Positions 50,001 through 62,777 of a stretch of 64,000 bases of DNA are shown in pieces. Each line of letters begins with the position of its first letter. Within the stretch, counting starts at the first letter, position 1. Location of the stretch: positions 8,875,527-8,939,526 of the forward strand of contig CM043870.1 of assembly GCA_023846275.1 (NCBI GenBank), read 5' to 3'. The stretch comes from Vanilla planifolia (lineage: Eukaryota; Streptophyta; Magnoliopsida; Asparagales; Orchidaceae). The notes under the pieces were generated by a model that saw only the letters and a program-made list of their open reading frames with translations, ran no database searches and was not told the origin of the DNA. Both the position numbers and the translations under genes were made by a program.

Positions 50001-52392
50001 CATTAAAGAGTCAAACATTACAAAAACTAATTTTAATACTTACTATGGTCATTATAAATTTTTAGTATTACATTTTGGCCATACCAATGCTTTTATGACC
50101 TTTATGGACTTAATGAACAAGGTCTTTCCAAAATTTTTATATCAATTTGTGATTATTTTTATTGATGTTATCCTAATATATTTTAAATCTATTGATGAAC
50201 ATATGCATTTGCACATTGTGTTGCAAACCTTAAAGGAAAACCAATTATGTGCCATGTTATTCATGTGTAAGCTCTAGTTGTACAAAGTTGTGTTCTTCTG
50301 GCATGTGATTAGTATAAAGAGAATTTTTGTTGATCCTTAGAAAGCCTCTGTTATTATGGATTATCTTAGAACCACTTTAATTTTAGAGGTCTAAAGTTTT
50401 CATAGTCTAATAAGTTATTATTGAAAATTTGTGTTATTTTACCCTGAAGGAAGTAAAGTTTTAATGGGATTCAAGATATGAGAATAGTTTTATGACATTA
50501 AAAGAGAAGTTAACAACTCTAAGTCTTGTGCTACTAGAAGGACCTGATGGTTATCTAATTTTTAGTTATGCTTCAATCTAAGAGGTGGGGTGTTTTTTAC
50601 TATAGAATGGTCGAGTGGTTGCTTATGCCTCACCATATGAAAGAACTATCTTGTGCATAACTTAGAATTGGCTACTACAATCTTTACTTCAAAAATTTTG
50701 AGGTAGTACCTTTATGGAAAAAATATGAAATATTTATAGACCACCAAGGATTAAAATACTTTTTCACCCAAAAATAATTGAATTTGAGACAATGAAGATG
50801 GCTTGAATTCATAAAATACTATAACTTGATGATAAACTACTATGCCAAAAAAGCTAATGTAGTAGTGGATGCCTTAAGTAAAAAGAAAATCTTGAATTCT
50901 TTAATTAAGAAATTAGATCAAAAACTTCTTTCTTGCAAAATGGACAAGTTATGAGGCCTAATTATCTTATTTATATTAAAAAAGATCAATTTCAAAATGA
51001 GGAATATGACAATGTCATTCAGAGAATTAGGGATTTATAGGAATTCAATTTTACACTTGACGAGTATGATGTACAAAGGTTTTAAGGAAGGTTATGTACC
51101 CGTAACTATCAACATCTTTAATAATTACTAATATTCAAGGCTCATAACCCTAAATACTTCGTTCGTCTATGTAGTAATAAAATGTATTAAGAGTTGAAAC
51201 AAAATTATTGGTGTCTAAAATAGAAATAGATGTGACATAATGAGTGTGAAGATGTCTTATTTGCTCATAGGTCAAGGGTGAACAATAAAATCCTATTGGT
51301 TTATTATAATTATTACATAATCGTGAGTGAAAGTAGGAATATATAGCTATAGAATTCATTGTTGGACAATCTAAGACTCTTACCATACATGATTTCGTAT
51401 AAGTAGTCATGAATAAATTGATTAAATCTGCATTATTTCTAACTTTTGGGACCACTTACCTATTTTATAGAAAACTTATCTCACTTATATGTGGAACAAA
51501 TTGTTAGATTACATGGTATTCCAAAAGTGATAATCTCTAATAAACATTCAAAATTTACCTCTTGATATTGGAGGAAATTGTTGGTAGCTTTTGGGACTCA
51601 ATTAAGATTCAATATATTTTTTTCACCCTTAAATCACTGACAAAATTGAGAGAACTATCAAAATTCTTATGGATTTGATGCAACTTTGTGTAGGAGATTT
51701 TAAAGTGATTAGGAATATTGCTTATCTCTAATTGAGTTTACATATATTAAAACCTTTCATACTAGTATTGGTATGACTTCTTATGATGCCTAATATAGAA
51801 GAAGTGTTTATCTCCTCTATGCTAATTTGAAGGAAAGGAAACACAATTAATCAGAGTTGATAATTTTTATGATGACATCAACAAAGTTAGAATGATTATG
51901 GATAAGATTGAAACTACTTTAGACTAACAAAAGTAATACTTTAACAAAAGATATAAGAATGTTGAATTCTAAGAAGGAGAGTATGTGTTTTATGAAGTGG
52001 GTCCCTAAGAAGGGGTTATCAAATTCCATAGACTAGGTAAACTAAAAGTCAAATACCCTTCCAAATATTGGAAAGAATCAAATCTATTGCCTATTGAGTA
52101 GCCTTGCCTCAAATGTGAAGGTTGCGTAATGTTTTCCACTTATCCTCAATATATATAATTTATATCATATTTTTTAATATGATCTCAACCTAACATGTCT
52201 TACCATTAGCACTTAGTTAAAATCCTAACAAAGTAAAAAAATAGATTAAAAAAAGTGATTTGTATGGTAAAAGATTTCTAAAAGAATCAAATAAAAATAG
52301 AAACAACTAGGAGGTAAAAGAAAATTTGTTGTGATAGTATGCAAGAATTATTATAAATTTTGGGATAAAATTTTTATAAGATAGGGAGATTA

Positions 52393-55300
52393 TATAACCC
52401 ACTTAATTTACCTTAATTATATTCCAAAATTCATGCTTCAAATATTAGATATGTATATTCCAAATTTATAACTTGTAAATGTATTACCTATCAGGCCTTG
52501 AAAAGCATAGTAGGATGATGATATCTAGATCTTAGCTTTGAATATGTCGTTATGAAGATTGTGTCAGATGGTATGTGGTTTTCATTTTTCAAATGTTATC
52601 TAGATTCCTAATAAAATTTAAAAGTTAAAGATAATAAATATAATAAAGAAAATTTTATATTAAAATATGGTTAACCCATTCTCTTATTAAAGAGAAGATA
52701 AGCTCCCTCTTATACCCTAAAATCCAAGTTTAATGCTTTGAAATTAAGTGAAAAAGTGGGAGGAGAGGAGCTTGGAGAGAGAATAGAAGCCTTTTTGATT
52801 TTTTTGTTTTTATTTCTTGAATTGTTTTGGTGAGATCAAAAAGAGAAGGGGCAAAGCTCAAGGACAAGAGCAAGTTTGTAACCTTAACTTGTGGAAACTT
52901 TATTATAAATAAAGATCTCACCATAGTTTTTATTTTTAAAGTATGTATTGGTTGTTTTGATGATTAAGGAAGTGGTCTTTTTAAGCTTTGAGTTATTATC
53001 ATGAGAGGTTTAGAGACTAGAATAATTCTAGATATATTCATCATACCAAACATTTGCTTAGACCTTTTGGTACAAACTTGTAGCGAGAGTTGGCAAAAGG
53101 CCTTCAACCTAAGCATTTATGCATTTTCTGCTTGCATCATACTATTAATATTCTTAGATAAGATAATATGATAAGTTGTAGTATGTCTAAATAAGAATAA
53201 CATGTCTAATCCTTGGCCTAATTGAGGATTAGACTATAACATATTAAGATCAAATGATATGATTAACTTATAAAATATTACTTAAGGTCATCTATTTGAT
53301 CTCTCTTGTAATGAGTAGCAACAAAGATTGTATTAGTACTATTCTTGGATTGAATAATATGATAAGTTGTGGATTATCTAAATGAGAATTGCATTGGAAA
53401 TCATACTAATATGAATGGAGATCAAACAGTATGTTGGGTGTATATAATATTACTTGAGATGGTCTACCTGATCATGCATTTATCACTCAAAATAGTAGTA
53501 TAAGCAGATCAAATAGTATAATGAAATTAAGTAATGTTTAAAAGAGGTCATATTTTTGATGACCCTTGTTTTATTGAGTATTGATTATGGATTTTATTAA
53601 TACAACAAGAAGATCACATAGTAAGATGGTCACATATAAATGTATCTAATATTATCTAATGACTTGTTAGTATATCATATTAGTATAATGAAAAGATCAA
53701 ATAAATGATAGTGCACATGAGTATACAAGCATACCAAAGAGATCATATAAGTACAAGTTTAGTATCACATTTTAGGACTAACTATTAAATCTGATCCCTT
53801 GAATGATGATGCATTATTTTGTATCGTACTAACACATAGCCAGATTGAAATTGTATAATTAATTTTGTAACAGAGATGGCTCAAATAATCCTTTGTCTAA
53901 TCCACATAATTCATAGATCGTATAGTATAATATGGTCGATTAATAAGAGTTAAAGTGAATTTTGTAAACAATAATGAGAACCAATAAAGGAAAGAATAAG
54001 GGATAGCTTCTTAGTGTCATCGATATACAAATTAAATAGCTATAATGTAAATGGGTTACTAAATTTTCTTCGTTATTATTATGATATATATGAGAATATG
54101 AGAATTTTCATAGCATAACATTAATTGAATATATTCTAATTTTATTATAGATTGTTGTTATCTTTTGATGAGTGTGTGTACATGTGTATATATATTGAGA
54201 TATCACATACATGTTTTAAATTTTATAAATTAGATAAAAAAAGAAAAATAAGTGGAAAGAAAAGAAAGAAGAAATAAAGAAATAAAGATAATGGCTAGCC
54301 ATATGATCTAATATACAATAAGAAAGAAAGTGAAAGCTATGATCTTATCCTTTGTTGGCTGATAGATAAGATATATGCTGATATGATTATATACTTATCT
54401 CCTAGTGTCATGATATAATCACATCATGTAAACTATCTTGACTAAGTGATGATGAGATACTTTACTCTTTGGCATCATGGGTGCTTAGAGAAAACACTTT
54501 GATATATCAATGGTTTCATTCCCTTATTAACATAGAATGTTGGCTATAAGAAATGATGGCTACCTGATGATGTCCTAGGTACTCAGAGATGGGATCCCAA
54601 CATATCAAAGGCCTAATTATATATCAACATAAGATGTTGGTGGGTGTAATGATTACATGATGATCTATTCACCACTAATATAATGGGCACTCAGAGATGC
54701 AACATTGACATGTTAAAGGCCTTGTTATTTGTTAGCACTAAATATTGGCTATGGCGATGGCTATGTGATAAGGTACTTCACTCTCTTGTGTCATGGTATA
54801 ACCATAGCATATTAGAAGCTGAGATTAAGTGATCATAAGATATGATATATGATCTCTAAGAGAGACGATATGGATCATAAAATATAATATAGGTCCAAAG
54901 GGGAATGAAAATAAAAAAGGGAAAACAATGAATGAAATATTAAATAAAATTGAATATTAAAAGAAAAAAATATGAAATATAAGTAGTGTATGATTCTTAT
55001 GTGTATATATGAGCTAGATGCATATGAGCATAGATGTACTGATATTGCTTTCTTATTTACATATTTCCATGCATTATATTTATTGCCTCATTTTTCTTTA
55101 TTGAATTTATTACTACCTTTTTCATAATACTTTATAGTATGTAACTAGTAACTTGTCTGATAAGTATTGCTCATTGACTACTTATATTATAGGCTCAAAT
55201 ATTGACACTCATAGAATTAGAGGTCCTCAGATGATAGTTTAGGGCCAAGAATAAGAGCTTATTATATTTGTGGGTATAGGAGTGATGGACTCATAAGTGA

Positions 55301-55560
55301 GGATTATTATACATTATTTATTTAGAACAATATACAAATATCTATTTTAAGTTTTTTCATATTTGAGATAACTATTTTTTGTGTGATGTTATTTTTATTT
55401 GTTATATTAATATTGAGCATTACAATGTTATAGTTTCATCAGCTTTGCTCATTTAGTTTTAGTATCCTTAATTTATAAGCTAAAATTATGGTTTTTACCC
55501 AATAGATTGGTTTATTATCTTATGCTTATCAACTTTTATGATTATATTAAGCAAGGTGTG
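52393..55560 (+). repeat. 3' LTR of the 11 kb gypsy element
   Basis: Starts near TATATAACCCACTT after the polypurine tract and follows the 5' LTR in all its parts: leader near 52,740, array near 53,130-53,800, second array near 54,480-54,760, and an end near ATTATATTAAGCA. Confidence 0.82.
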
Positions 55561-57457
55561 GTTTGAAATTTAAAGAATTGAGTTCTGGCATTTGAAGGCC
55601 TGAGGATTTGAAAATAAGTCACTATGGTTTGAAATTTAAAGTTGATTAAGTCCACAAGTTACCTAGAATGAAAGGTCTTAGGTAAGCTGCCTTGTGGTAC
55701 AACATAGAAGATAATGATTATAATTCGAAGTTGTGAGTTATGAAATTACATATAATTTAATATGATAAGTATAAACACTGGAATAAGACTTAAGGCTAGG
55801 ACTAAGTGATAAAACCACTTAAGAAGCTTTTGGTGATACCTTAAAGGAGGCTAGGATTAGAGAGACTCTTAAGTTAGATCCTTTATGGAGACTATGATTA
55901 AGGGAAGGCTTGATTATGCCCTTAAAGAAGGTGTTAGGGCTTAATAAAAGGGCTAAATGTTTCTCATATGTTTCAAGTAAACCCTAAATTGGTTTAAGAT
56001 TATAAGTAAGGCTATGTGTTAACCTTTTAAGGCTTTTAGACCATGGATTAGACACTTTAGATAGTGGTATAAATTAGTTAATGGCTTAGTAAAGGCCTTT
56101 TCATTGGTTATAATGGCTTAAGTTAATCTGATTGGCATGGAGATTCACTGGTATAACTCAAGTGAAACTAAGTTTTAAGACAAAATGACTTGCATAGGAG
56201 CCAGAGAATAAGGTAAGTTTATATATTGGGTTTAGGGTTAAGACCAAGTTCTTGGTCTTAAGGAAGAAGTTTAGATGGAGGCATATATAAGGTTAAACAA
56301 ACCTGGTGAGGAGTCCACATATTGGCTAAGGTTATGGGATAAGCTTAGATGAGAAATTTGGGAAGTTGTGAGAACCCCATATAAGGTATTTAGGATTTAA
56401 AAGAATCCTTATGATAACTTAGATAAGATGATTAAGATTTTGTGACAAACATAAGAGACTTAGATAAGCTAGTTAGTGTTTTAAGGAAATGCTAAGATAC
56501 CCCACATAAGTTGATTAGGGTTTTAAAGAAATCTTAAGAGGCTTATATATGCTATTTAGGGTTTTGAGAAAATCTTAGGATAACCCAATATAAGTTGGTT
56601 ATAGTTTTGAGGAAACTTAAGGATATCCTAAATAGACTGATAAGTAAGGCTAACCTTAGGTTGGATTCTAAATAGGTTGATTAGAACCCAAGTTCAATTA
56701 AGGTTATGTTGCATATGCCATATTAGATTTAAGCTAAAGTAAGAGATGTGTAGGGCTAAGATAAGAAGAGAAAAGGGGTACCTAAAGTGATGCTCATAAA
56801 GAAATGACAAGATGGCTAGTTGAGCAACAATTTTATAGAACTAGTAAAAATGATCTTGACAAGATAATCTTAAAAAACTTTATGTATGACTCCCAAAGTT
56901 ACAGAGCATAGGATTGTGATGTAGGGGTCTACTGACTAAGGGTTTATGAAGAAATGTGGAGTGCTATAGTAAGGACTCCCAAAGAGCCATTGAGTGTTGG
57001 TTGTAGAGTAAGGACATCCTAAAGGATTGTGGATGTCCTAGTTCCTTAGGACATATCAAAAGACCATGGATGTGTTGAATTTTTGGATTTACTGTCAAAG
57101 GACTATGGTGTGCTAGTTAATTTTGAGGACATCTCAAAGTGTCATTGATGTGTGGAGTTATTTTGTGGCTAAATACTTCTTGTTTATTAAGAATTCTTAA
57201 AGGACTGAGGATGTGAAGGGCCATTGAATGGACTCCTTAGATGAAGGACTATCAGACCAATGGTTGGGCATTACTTATTGGGATAATCATAGGATTACAA
57301 GATTCTATACTAATAAAGAAGAATAATAGTATATGATGAGTTAAGATTCTTTGGGTTATGCTAGGATGCAGATGAAAAATGTAGCTTTGCTATGATGTTT
57401 TTCCCAATTTATGATTTGGTTCATTTTGGTACGCTAAGACCCTTTGCATGTATATTG
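55561..57457 (+). repeat. older repeat X, right part, with two degenerate tandem arrays
   Basis: Resumes the text type seen before 44,530. At about 56,380-56,650, units of roughly 45-65 bp repeat AAGTTGATTAGGGTTTT-like phrases. At about 56,930-57,260, units repeat AGGAC plus a GGATGTG-like phrase. No protein similarity seen. Confidence 0.6.
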
Positions 57458-59857
57458 TAACGACTCACAATTTCACAATATTAATGTGATATAGCCTAAA
57501 ATTAAGTTAATGGAATTATGATTATGCAAGTTTTGATATTGTAAACTTGTTTTCTTAAAATTTAATTTTGAGATACATAAAAAAATTAAAAAAAAATGCA
57601 ATCTTATGAACCATACCATAATCTCAAACTTGGTAAAAAAAACATTGTTTGATTATATCAATAAAAAAATCATTAAGATACATGTTCAATGGAGTTGAGT
57701 TTATTATTTTTTAAGGCCTAACAAATTAATCATAAAGTTTTAAGGATTTAGGATATATTTGTAATTTCAATATTAAGCTCATGATATTTTTATAATTTTG
57801 TAAATTTTGGCTTAAGATAAAGTCTTTTATAGATGATAGATTTATAAATATAGAAATATAACTAGTGCCAAGGTAGATTTGTATTTTTGAAAATTTCAAT
57901 ATAGAAGAATTCATTTTAGATGGAAGATATAATTACAATTTTGAGAATGTTGGAATTTTTGTGAAAAAAATGTGTTGAGTATTAACAAACATGTATAGCG
58001 TGCATTTAGGTAAATGTTTAATTTCTAGGAAGGAAGATAAATATTATTAGAATTTTAATAAGATGTTACACCTTTAGCAATTATAAGATATTTTAGTTTG
58101 GGTTTTTAATGTGAGGCTATTAGAAGTTTGAGTGACATAGTGTCATCGAGGATCTAAGTAGTATTTTCAAGAACTATTAGGAGATAAGTAGTGTTGCCAA
58201 GTAGGGTGTCATTACTGTGCTATAGTTTTCAGTGAGCAAAGGGGAAAAAGAAGCTCATGTAGAGAGCAAACCATAAGAAAGAGGAAGTAAAAGTTGTGAA
58301 ACATTTGAGAAAGCTTTGATGTAACACAAGGAGGAGATTTGAAGCAAAAGAGTGAGGAGAAGAATGGCTATAACAAAAAGAAAGCTTAGAAGGAGTAGTG
58401 CCAATTTGAGGTAATAGTTTAAGGATTATTTTCATGAATTTTCTTTAGTTTTATGAAAATAAGAAAATATAGTCATGTTGTAGGTTGAGCAATAATTATG
58501 GTTAAGATGATTTAGATGTGATATGAAATGAATTGGTCATGATTTGGAGTAAACTTATGAGAATAAGAATGAGAGTTGTTGGTTAGTGATGCAAAAGAGT
58601 ACAAGTACATTGATCTACATTGTATGGTACAACTAGTTTAAACCCATAAAAAATAAGGAATATAAGAAAAACATACCAAATGATTTCTTAGGTAGTATTA
58701 ATACAAGAAGAATTTAAGTTGGAAGTTGAGTTGTCGAGTTCATCTCACAAAGACAATATGGTTATTGCACTTATACAATGGGATGAGATGTTGAGTTCAT
58801 CATACAAAGATGATATTGGCATCATCATTATACTAGATGATTTGTTTGAGGTAGAAATTGGTTAAGTTAGATGTTTAATGCTTTAGGAAAGTACGAGTAT
58901 AATTTTTAGAATCATATTTTACTATCAGAAACAAGTTAAATCAAGCATTAGATGAGTCTTGTAATAAATCATACTTAGGCTACATATGAGAAATCATAGT
59001 TGTACGATTTTGGTTGATCATACTAGATAATCAGCTGTGCTTAAGTAAAAGAAATTTTTGTTATATCTGAGCAGTCGAACATGTACGATGGACATGATCA
59101 CAAGGAGCGATGGATTGGATTTTAGTTTATAATAATATTGTATAAAAGAAATCGTAATGTGTGATTAGAAGAAAAGCTTATGGATTTAATCATATAGTAC
59201 AATGTTCATATCATATCAGTATGATCGATGGGTGAGGATAGCAAATTTGTGAGAAAGAAAATAGGAATTATTTAATACAATGTAGTTAATTATATTTTAA
59301 GATCATTAAAGAATAAGAATATAAGTTAATAATCAGTTGAAAAGCTAAGATAAGATCATATGGTACAATCATGGACACCATAATTATATGATTAAATTCA
59401 AAAATAATAGATAAAGCTAGATTAAGGATTAATAAGTATGATCAAGGGATCATAAACATACAATTTGTCCTAGAATGCTTAAAATCTTGTCAAATCATAC
59501 AAGATAGGAAACCATTCAAGTACAATTTAGATCAACAAATTAAGAAATTTGGGAAGAAATTATAGGAATAAAAAGACTTAATAAGCATGCCACATAGATG
59601 CTATATATGTCAATCATTTCACATATATTTTATTATGAGAAACTTAGAAAAAGAGGAGATTAAGCAAGGAAACTTCTTTATAGAATTTGGTTAATAAATT
59701 TATAACTTATAATGTAGCCCAATATTACTTCTCATATTTTTTTATATGACTTCTTTCTAATTACAATATATTGTGTTGAAAAATGCTTATATTTTTCTTT
59801 ATGGTTGAACATGACGAAGTAAAAATGAGTGCAAATTCTACGAGAATGGGAGAATTG
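57458..59857 (+). mobile_element. probable gypsy-type LTR or its remnant
   Basis: Starts TGTAACGACTCAC, a common gypsy LTR start. A purine-rich leader-like region lies near 58,240-58,400, followed by TATGATC- and AGTATGATC-rich text from 58,590 to 59,560. No partner or target duplication was found, so the class is tentative. Confidence 0.45.
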
Positions 59858-61430
59858 TTGGTTTTAAAAATCTTTTTTGTTGTTTTTTATTGTATTTTTT
59901 TAAAATTATTTATAAAGATAATTTAATGTTTGTAGAAAACCCTTGACTTTATATATATTAATTTTTAATTTTTATGATTAAAAAAATAAAAATTAAAATT
60001 AAAATGATATACCAAAACTTTTAGGTGGTTCGATTCAAACTAGAACTTACGTCCACCTCCCATTCAGGTTGAGAAAAATACCACCATCAAAAGGTTTATA
60101 CTTGAGATTTTTTTCTTATGCTTTATCTCTAATCTATTAATCTTTGTGAGTTTAACTATAACCCAGGATTTTACGAGCTTAATCTTAACTTGACTTTTTA
60201 CAATATCTAATTGAACTTAGATTTTCACAAATGTTGGGCTACATAACCTAAAGGAAAATGAAAAATATAGTAAGATATACATTTTTCATAAAAGTGTACA
60301 AATTTTATTATTCTTGTTAATAAATAAATATGACACAAGGAGCTCAAAATTATGAAGAAAAGTAATAAAATAAAAGCTTAAAAGATTTAGACTTAGCTAG
60401 AAGAATTTGAAATTTTAAGTAGTACTAAGTCGTAGTTACTATTGAGAGATTTCTATACCAATAGAATACAATATAGCCTTTTTTTAATATCTTAAAATCT
60501 TGTTCATATTTATTAGCTATTTTATGAATAAAGGTTGGGATTATATAAAAAAATTGATCATGGAATTTAAAAACTTATGAGAAAAATTTTTCAAAAGTTG
60601 CTTCTAAATAACATAAGAAGTTTTTCCAAACAACTTCAAATATTGCTTCCAAAATGACTAATATAATGACACAAATAATGGCTAGGTAAATAGCTATTAG
60701 GTAGGATCAACCATGGCCACTGGATCTACTCGAAGAAGTTGTGGACCGTTGGATCAAAGACTATAAAAGCGAATAAGTTCTAGATGATTGGTTCAAGACA
60801 TATTAGATCTAGACCATCAAATCAAGTTAAATGAGATACGGATCATTTCATTCATCAATGGTAAAAACAAATTAGATCTATTCATAAGATTCAAACTAAA
60901 GAGATTTTGGCCATTTGATTCAAGGATAAATTATTTTAAAAGGAGGAAACAATAATGATTATCTGATTAAGTCAAATCATGATCTTGGTCATACGAACAA
61001 AGCTTAGAAGTAAAGCTTATAAGTCGATGAGATAGTCACCATTCGATCAACTATTAGATGGTGAGCAATTACATATGTTTTAGGCACTATGGCTATGGAG
61101 AAATTAGTCCCACATTGCAAAAAATGCAAACACCTTTGCTCATTTTAATAGCATGCATTTGTAATGCAAGCCAAACTAGGGCTAACGCCCACATTGTGTT
61201 CTTGGGATTTCATCACCTAGGCTTACTCACTTGCTTAGTCTGATCTAACTCATTACATACTTTGTTCGAGTTCAACCCAACTCGATCACTCTTGACCAAT
61301 TTCAAGCTTGACCTAACTTGGTTTTAGCTGGTTGCTTAACCTGAGGCTTACAAGTGCTCATTTTGGCCTATTTAGCATGAGAGCTTTACACCAAGGTTAT
61401 GCTTGGAATGTAGCTTAAGATAATATTTTT
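59858..61430 (+). mobile_element. LTR-like segment following a polypurine tract
   Basis: AGAATGGGAGAA immediately before TGTTGGTTTT at 59,858 looks like a polypurine tract followed by an LTR start. The segment holds a GGTGGTTCGATTC...TTACGTCCACC block (60,026-60,060) of a kind I associate with plant LTRs, and a promoter-like block near 61,106. The right edge is not visible. Confidence 0.45.
61106..61149 (+). promoter_or_regulatory. USE-like element plus TATA-like box
   Basis: AGTCCCACATTG (61,106-61,117) is one base from the core of the plant U-snRNA upstream sequence element RTCCCACATCG. A TTTAATA box starts 37 bases downstream of its first base, close to the spacing known for pol II snRNA genes. 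No snRNA follows; it most likely serves, or served, an LTR promoter. Confidence 0.4.
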
Positions 61431-62777
61431 TTAATTATAAAAATTTTAATAGAATTTTTTTAGTTTAAATAAAGTTTAACAATTAATCTAATATAAAATT
61501 TAATAAATATACATAAATAGGATTTAACCAAGAAAATGATTAAGGGATTACAAAGTAGAATTCTATACGTTTCTTAAATCAAGGAGATGATTGAATAATC
61601 AGATGCTTGCAATTTAAAAGTGATAGAAATAAAAAATATACCTTATGATTAATGATCAACAAGCTAATATTCTAAAATATTTTCAAATTTGATGCACATG
61701 TCTTTGTGAACTACTCGATGTTTTGAAGACCAATAATTCACCATCTTCAAAAGTGTGTGGCTTATTCTCCATAACCAAACCTATTTCACACTAAATAAGC
61801 CCATTAAAACAAAATGCACTAAAGATTTAAATATAAACTCATCAAACACAACGTGACTTAACACATGATCTTTTTGGCATTTTGCTTTACTTATCACATT
61901 GACTTACTAATTACATAGTTTTACTTATTTTATGACTTTCCTCATTACATAGGATCATAAAAAATAATTAAAAAGAATGAAATGGAACATAAAGAATGAT
62001 TAAAATGCAATGAAATATATATTAACTTTTAAAATAACATTTAGACTAGCATATCTACTTCATACGTCTAAATTTGCATATTTATTATAAGGTTAAACAA
62101 TAAAAATAGAAATTAGATTCTTAGAAATATTATTCTCAACACTAAGCTCAATAGTAAGGATCATAGAATATTGATCATTGGATTAGATATCTACATAATG
62201 TATATTTTATTATTTTAGGATATATATATTTAGATGACATTAGTCTTAGTGGATGTGATCACAAATTATAGGTACCATAACTACCCGATGGCATTAGTCT
62301 CAATGAATGTCATTGTACATGTAGGTCTTTTAACGAAACTTATCTAGCATTATTTTATAGATTGGATGGATGATAGTTCAAAGATTGATATGATTAATAG
62401 AACCAAAGAGGATAATAATTCAAAGCAAATTAGGCCTAGTAATTACATAAAATATTAAACTTAGGAAATAATAAAAAAGTAGCATTCACATTTCATCTAG
62501 CTTACTTATAGTATATACATGACATTTTGCATAGTTTTGGACTTATTTACATGTTTTATCATCATCGCTTACAATATGACTTCTGATTTATTCTTCATGT
62601 GTAACTATTTATATTAAAATTTATATTAAATTTTACAACTTATTAGATTTTTTTTATTGATATTTATAAATCTCATTAGTGTTTACATCAAAATTTATTC
62701 ATCTACTATACCAAGGTTAGGAGATTTTGATAGCATAAAAGATGACCAAATTCTGAGGATTTAAGAGTAAGCATTTG
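61431..62777. other. AT-rich repeat debris, unclassified
   Basis: No coding domain. A 56-bp imperfect duplication lies at 62,233-62,345 (GATGACATTAGTCTTAGTGG and GATGGCATTAGTCTCAATGA). Confidence 0.35.

Larger units (their letters stand above)
44531..55560 (+). mobile_element. 11 kb Ty3/gypsy element with about 3.2 kb LTRs (Tekay/Del-like)
   Basis: Between LTRs of 44,531-47,760 and 52,393-55,560 the order is gag (about 48,060-48,900), protease (about 49,080-49,300), reverse transcriptase (about 49,630-50,290, including FMDLMNKVFPKFLYQFVIIF), RNase H (about 50,500-50,900) and integrase (about 51,060-51,800). This is the normal Ty3/gypsy order. A short polypurine stretch (GATAGGGAGAT) precedes the 3' LTR. 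It is broken many times in every domain. The LTR pair differs by roughly a fifth to a third by eye, so the insertion is old. The Tekay/Del-like placement is from resemblance of the RT and long LTRs. Confidence 0.88.

Noticed and set aside
61058-61243. Plus-strand open frame of 61 codons
   Set aside because: It covers the promoter-like block of an LTR-like segment; the apparent peptide matches no domain.
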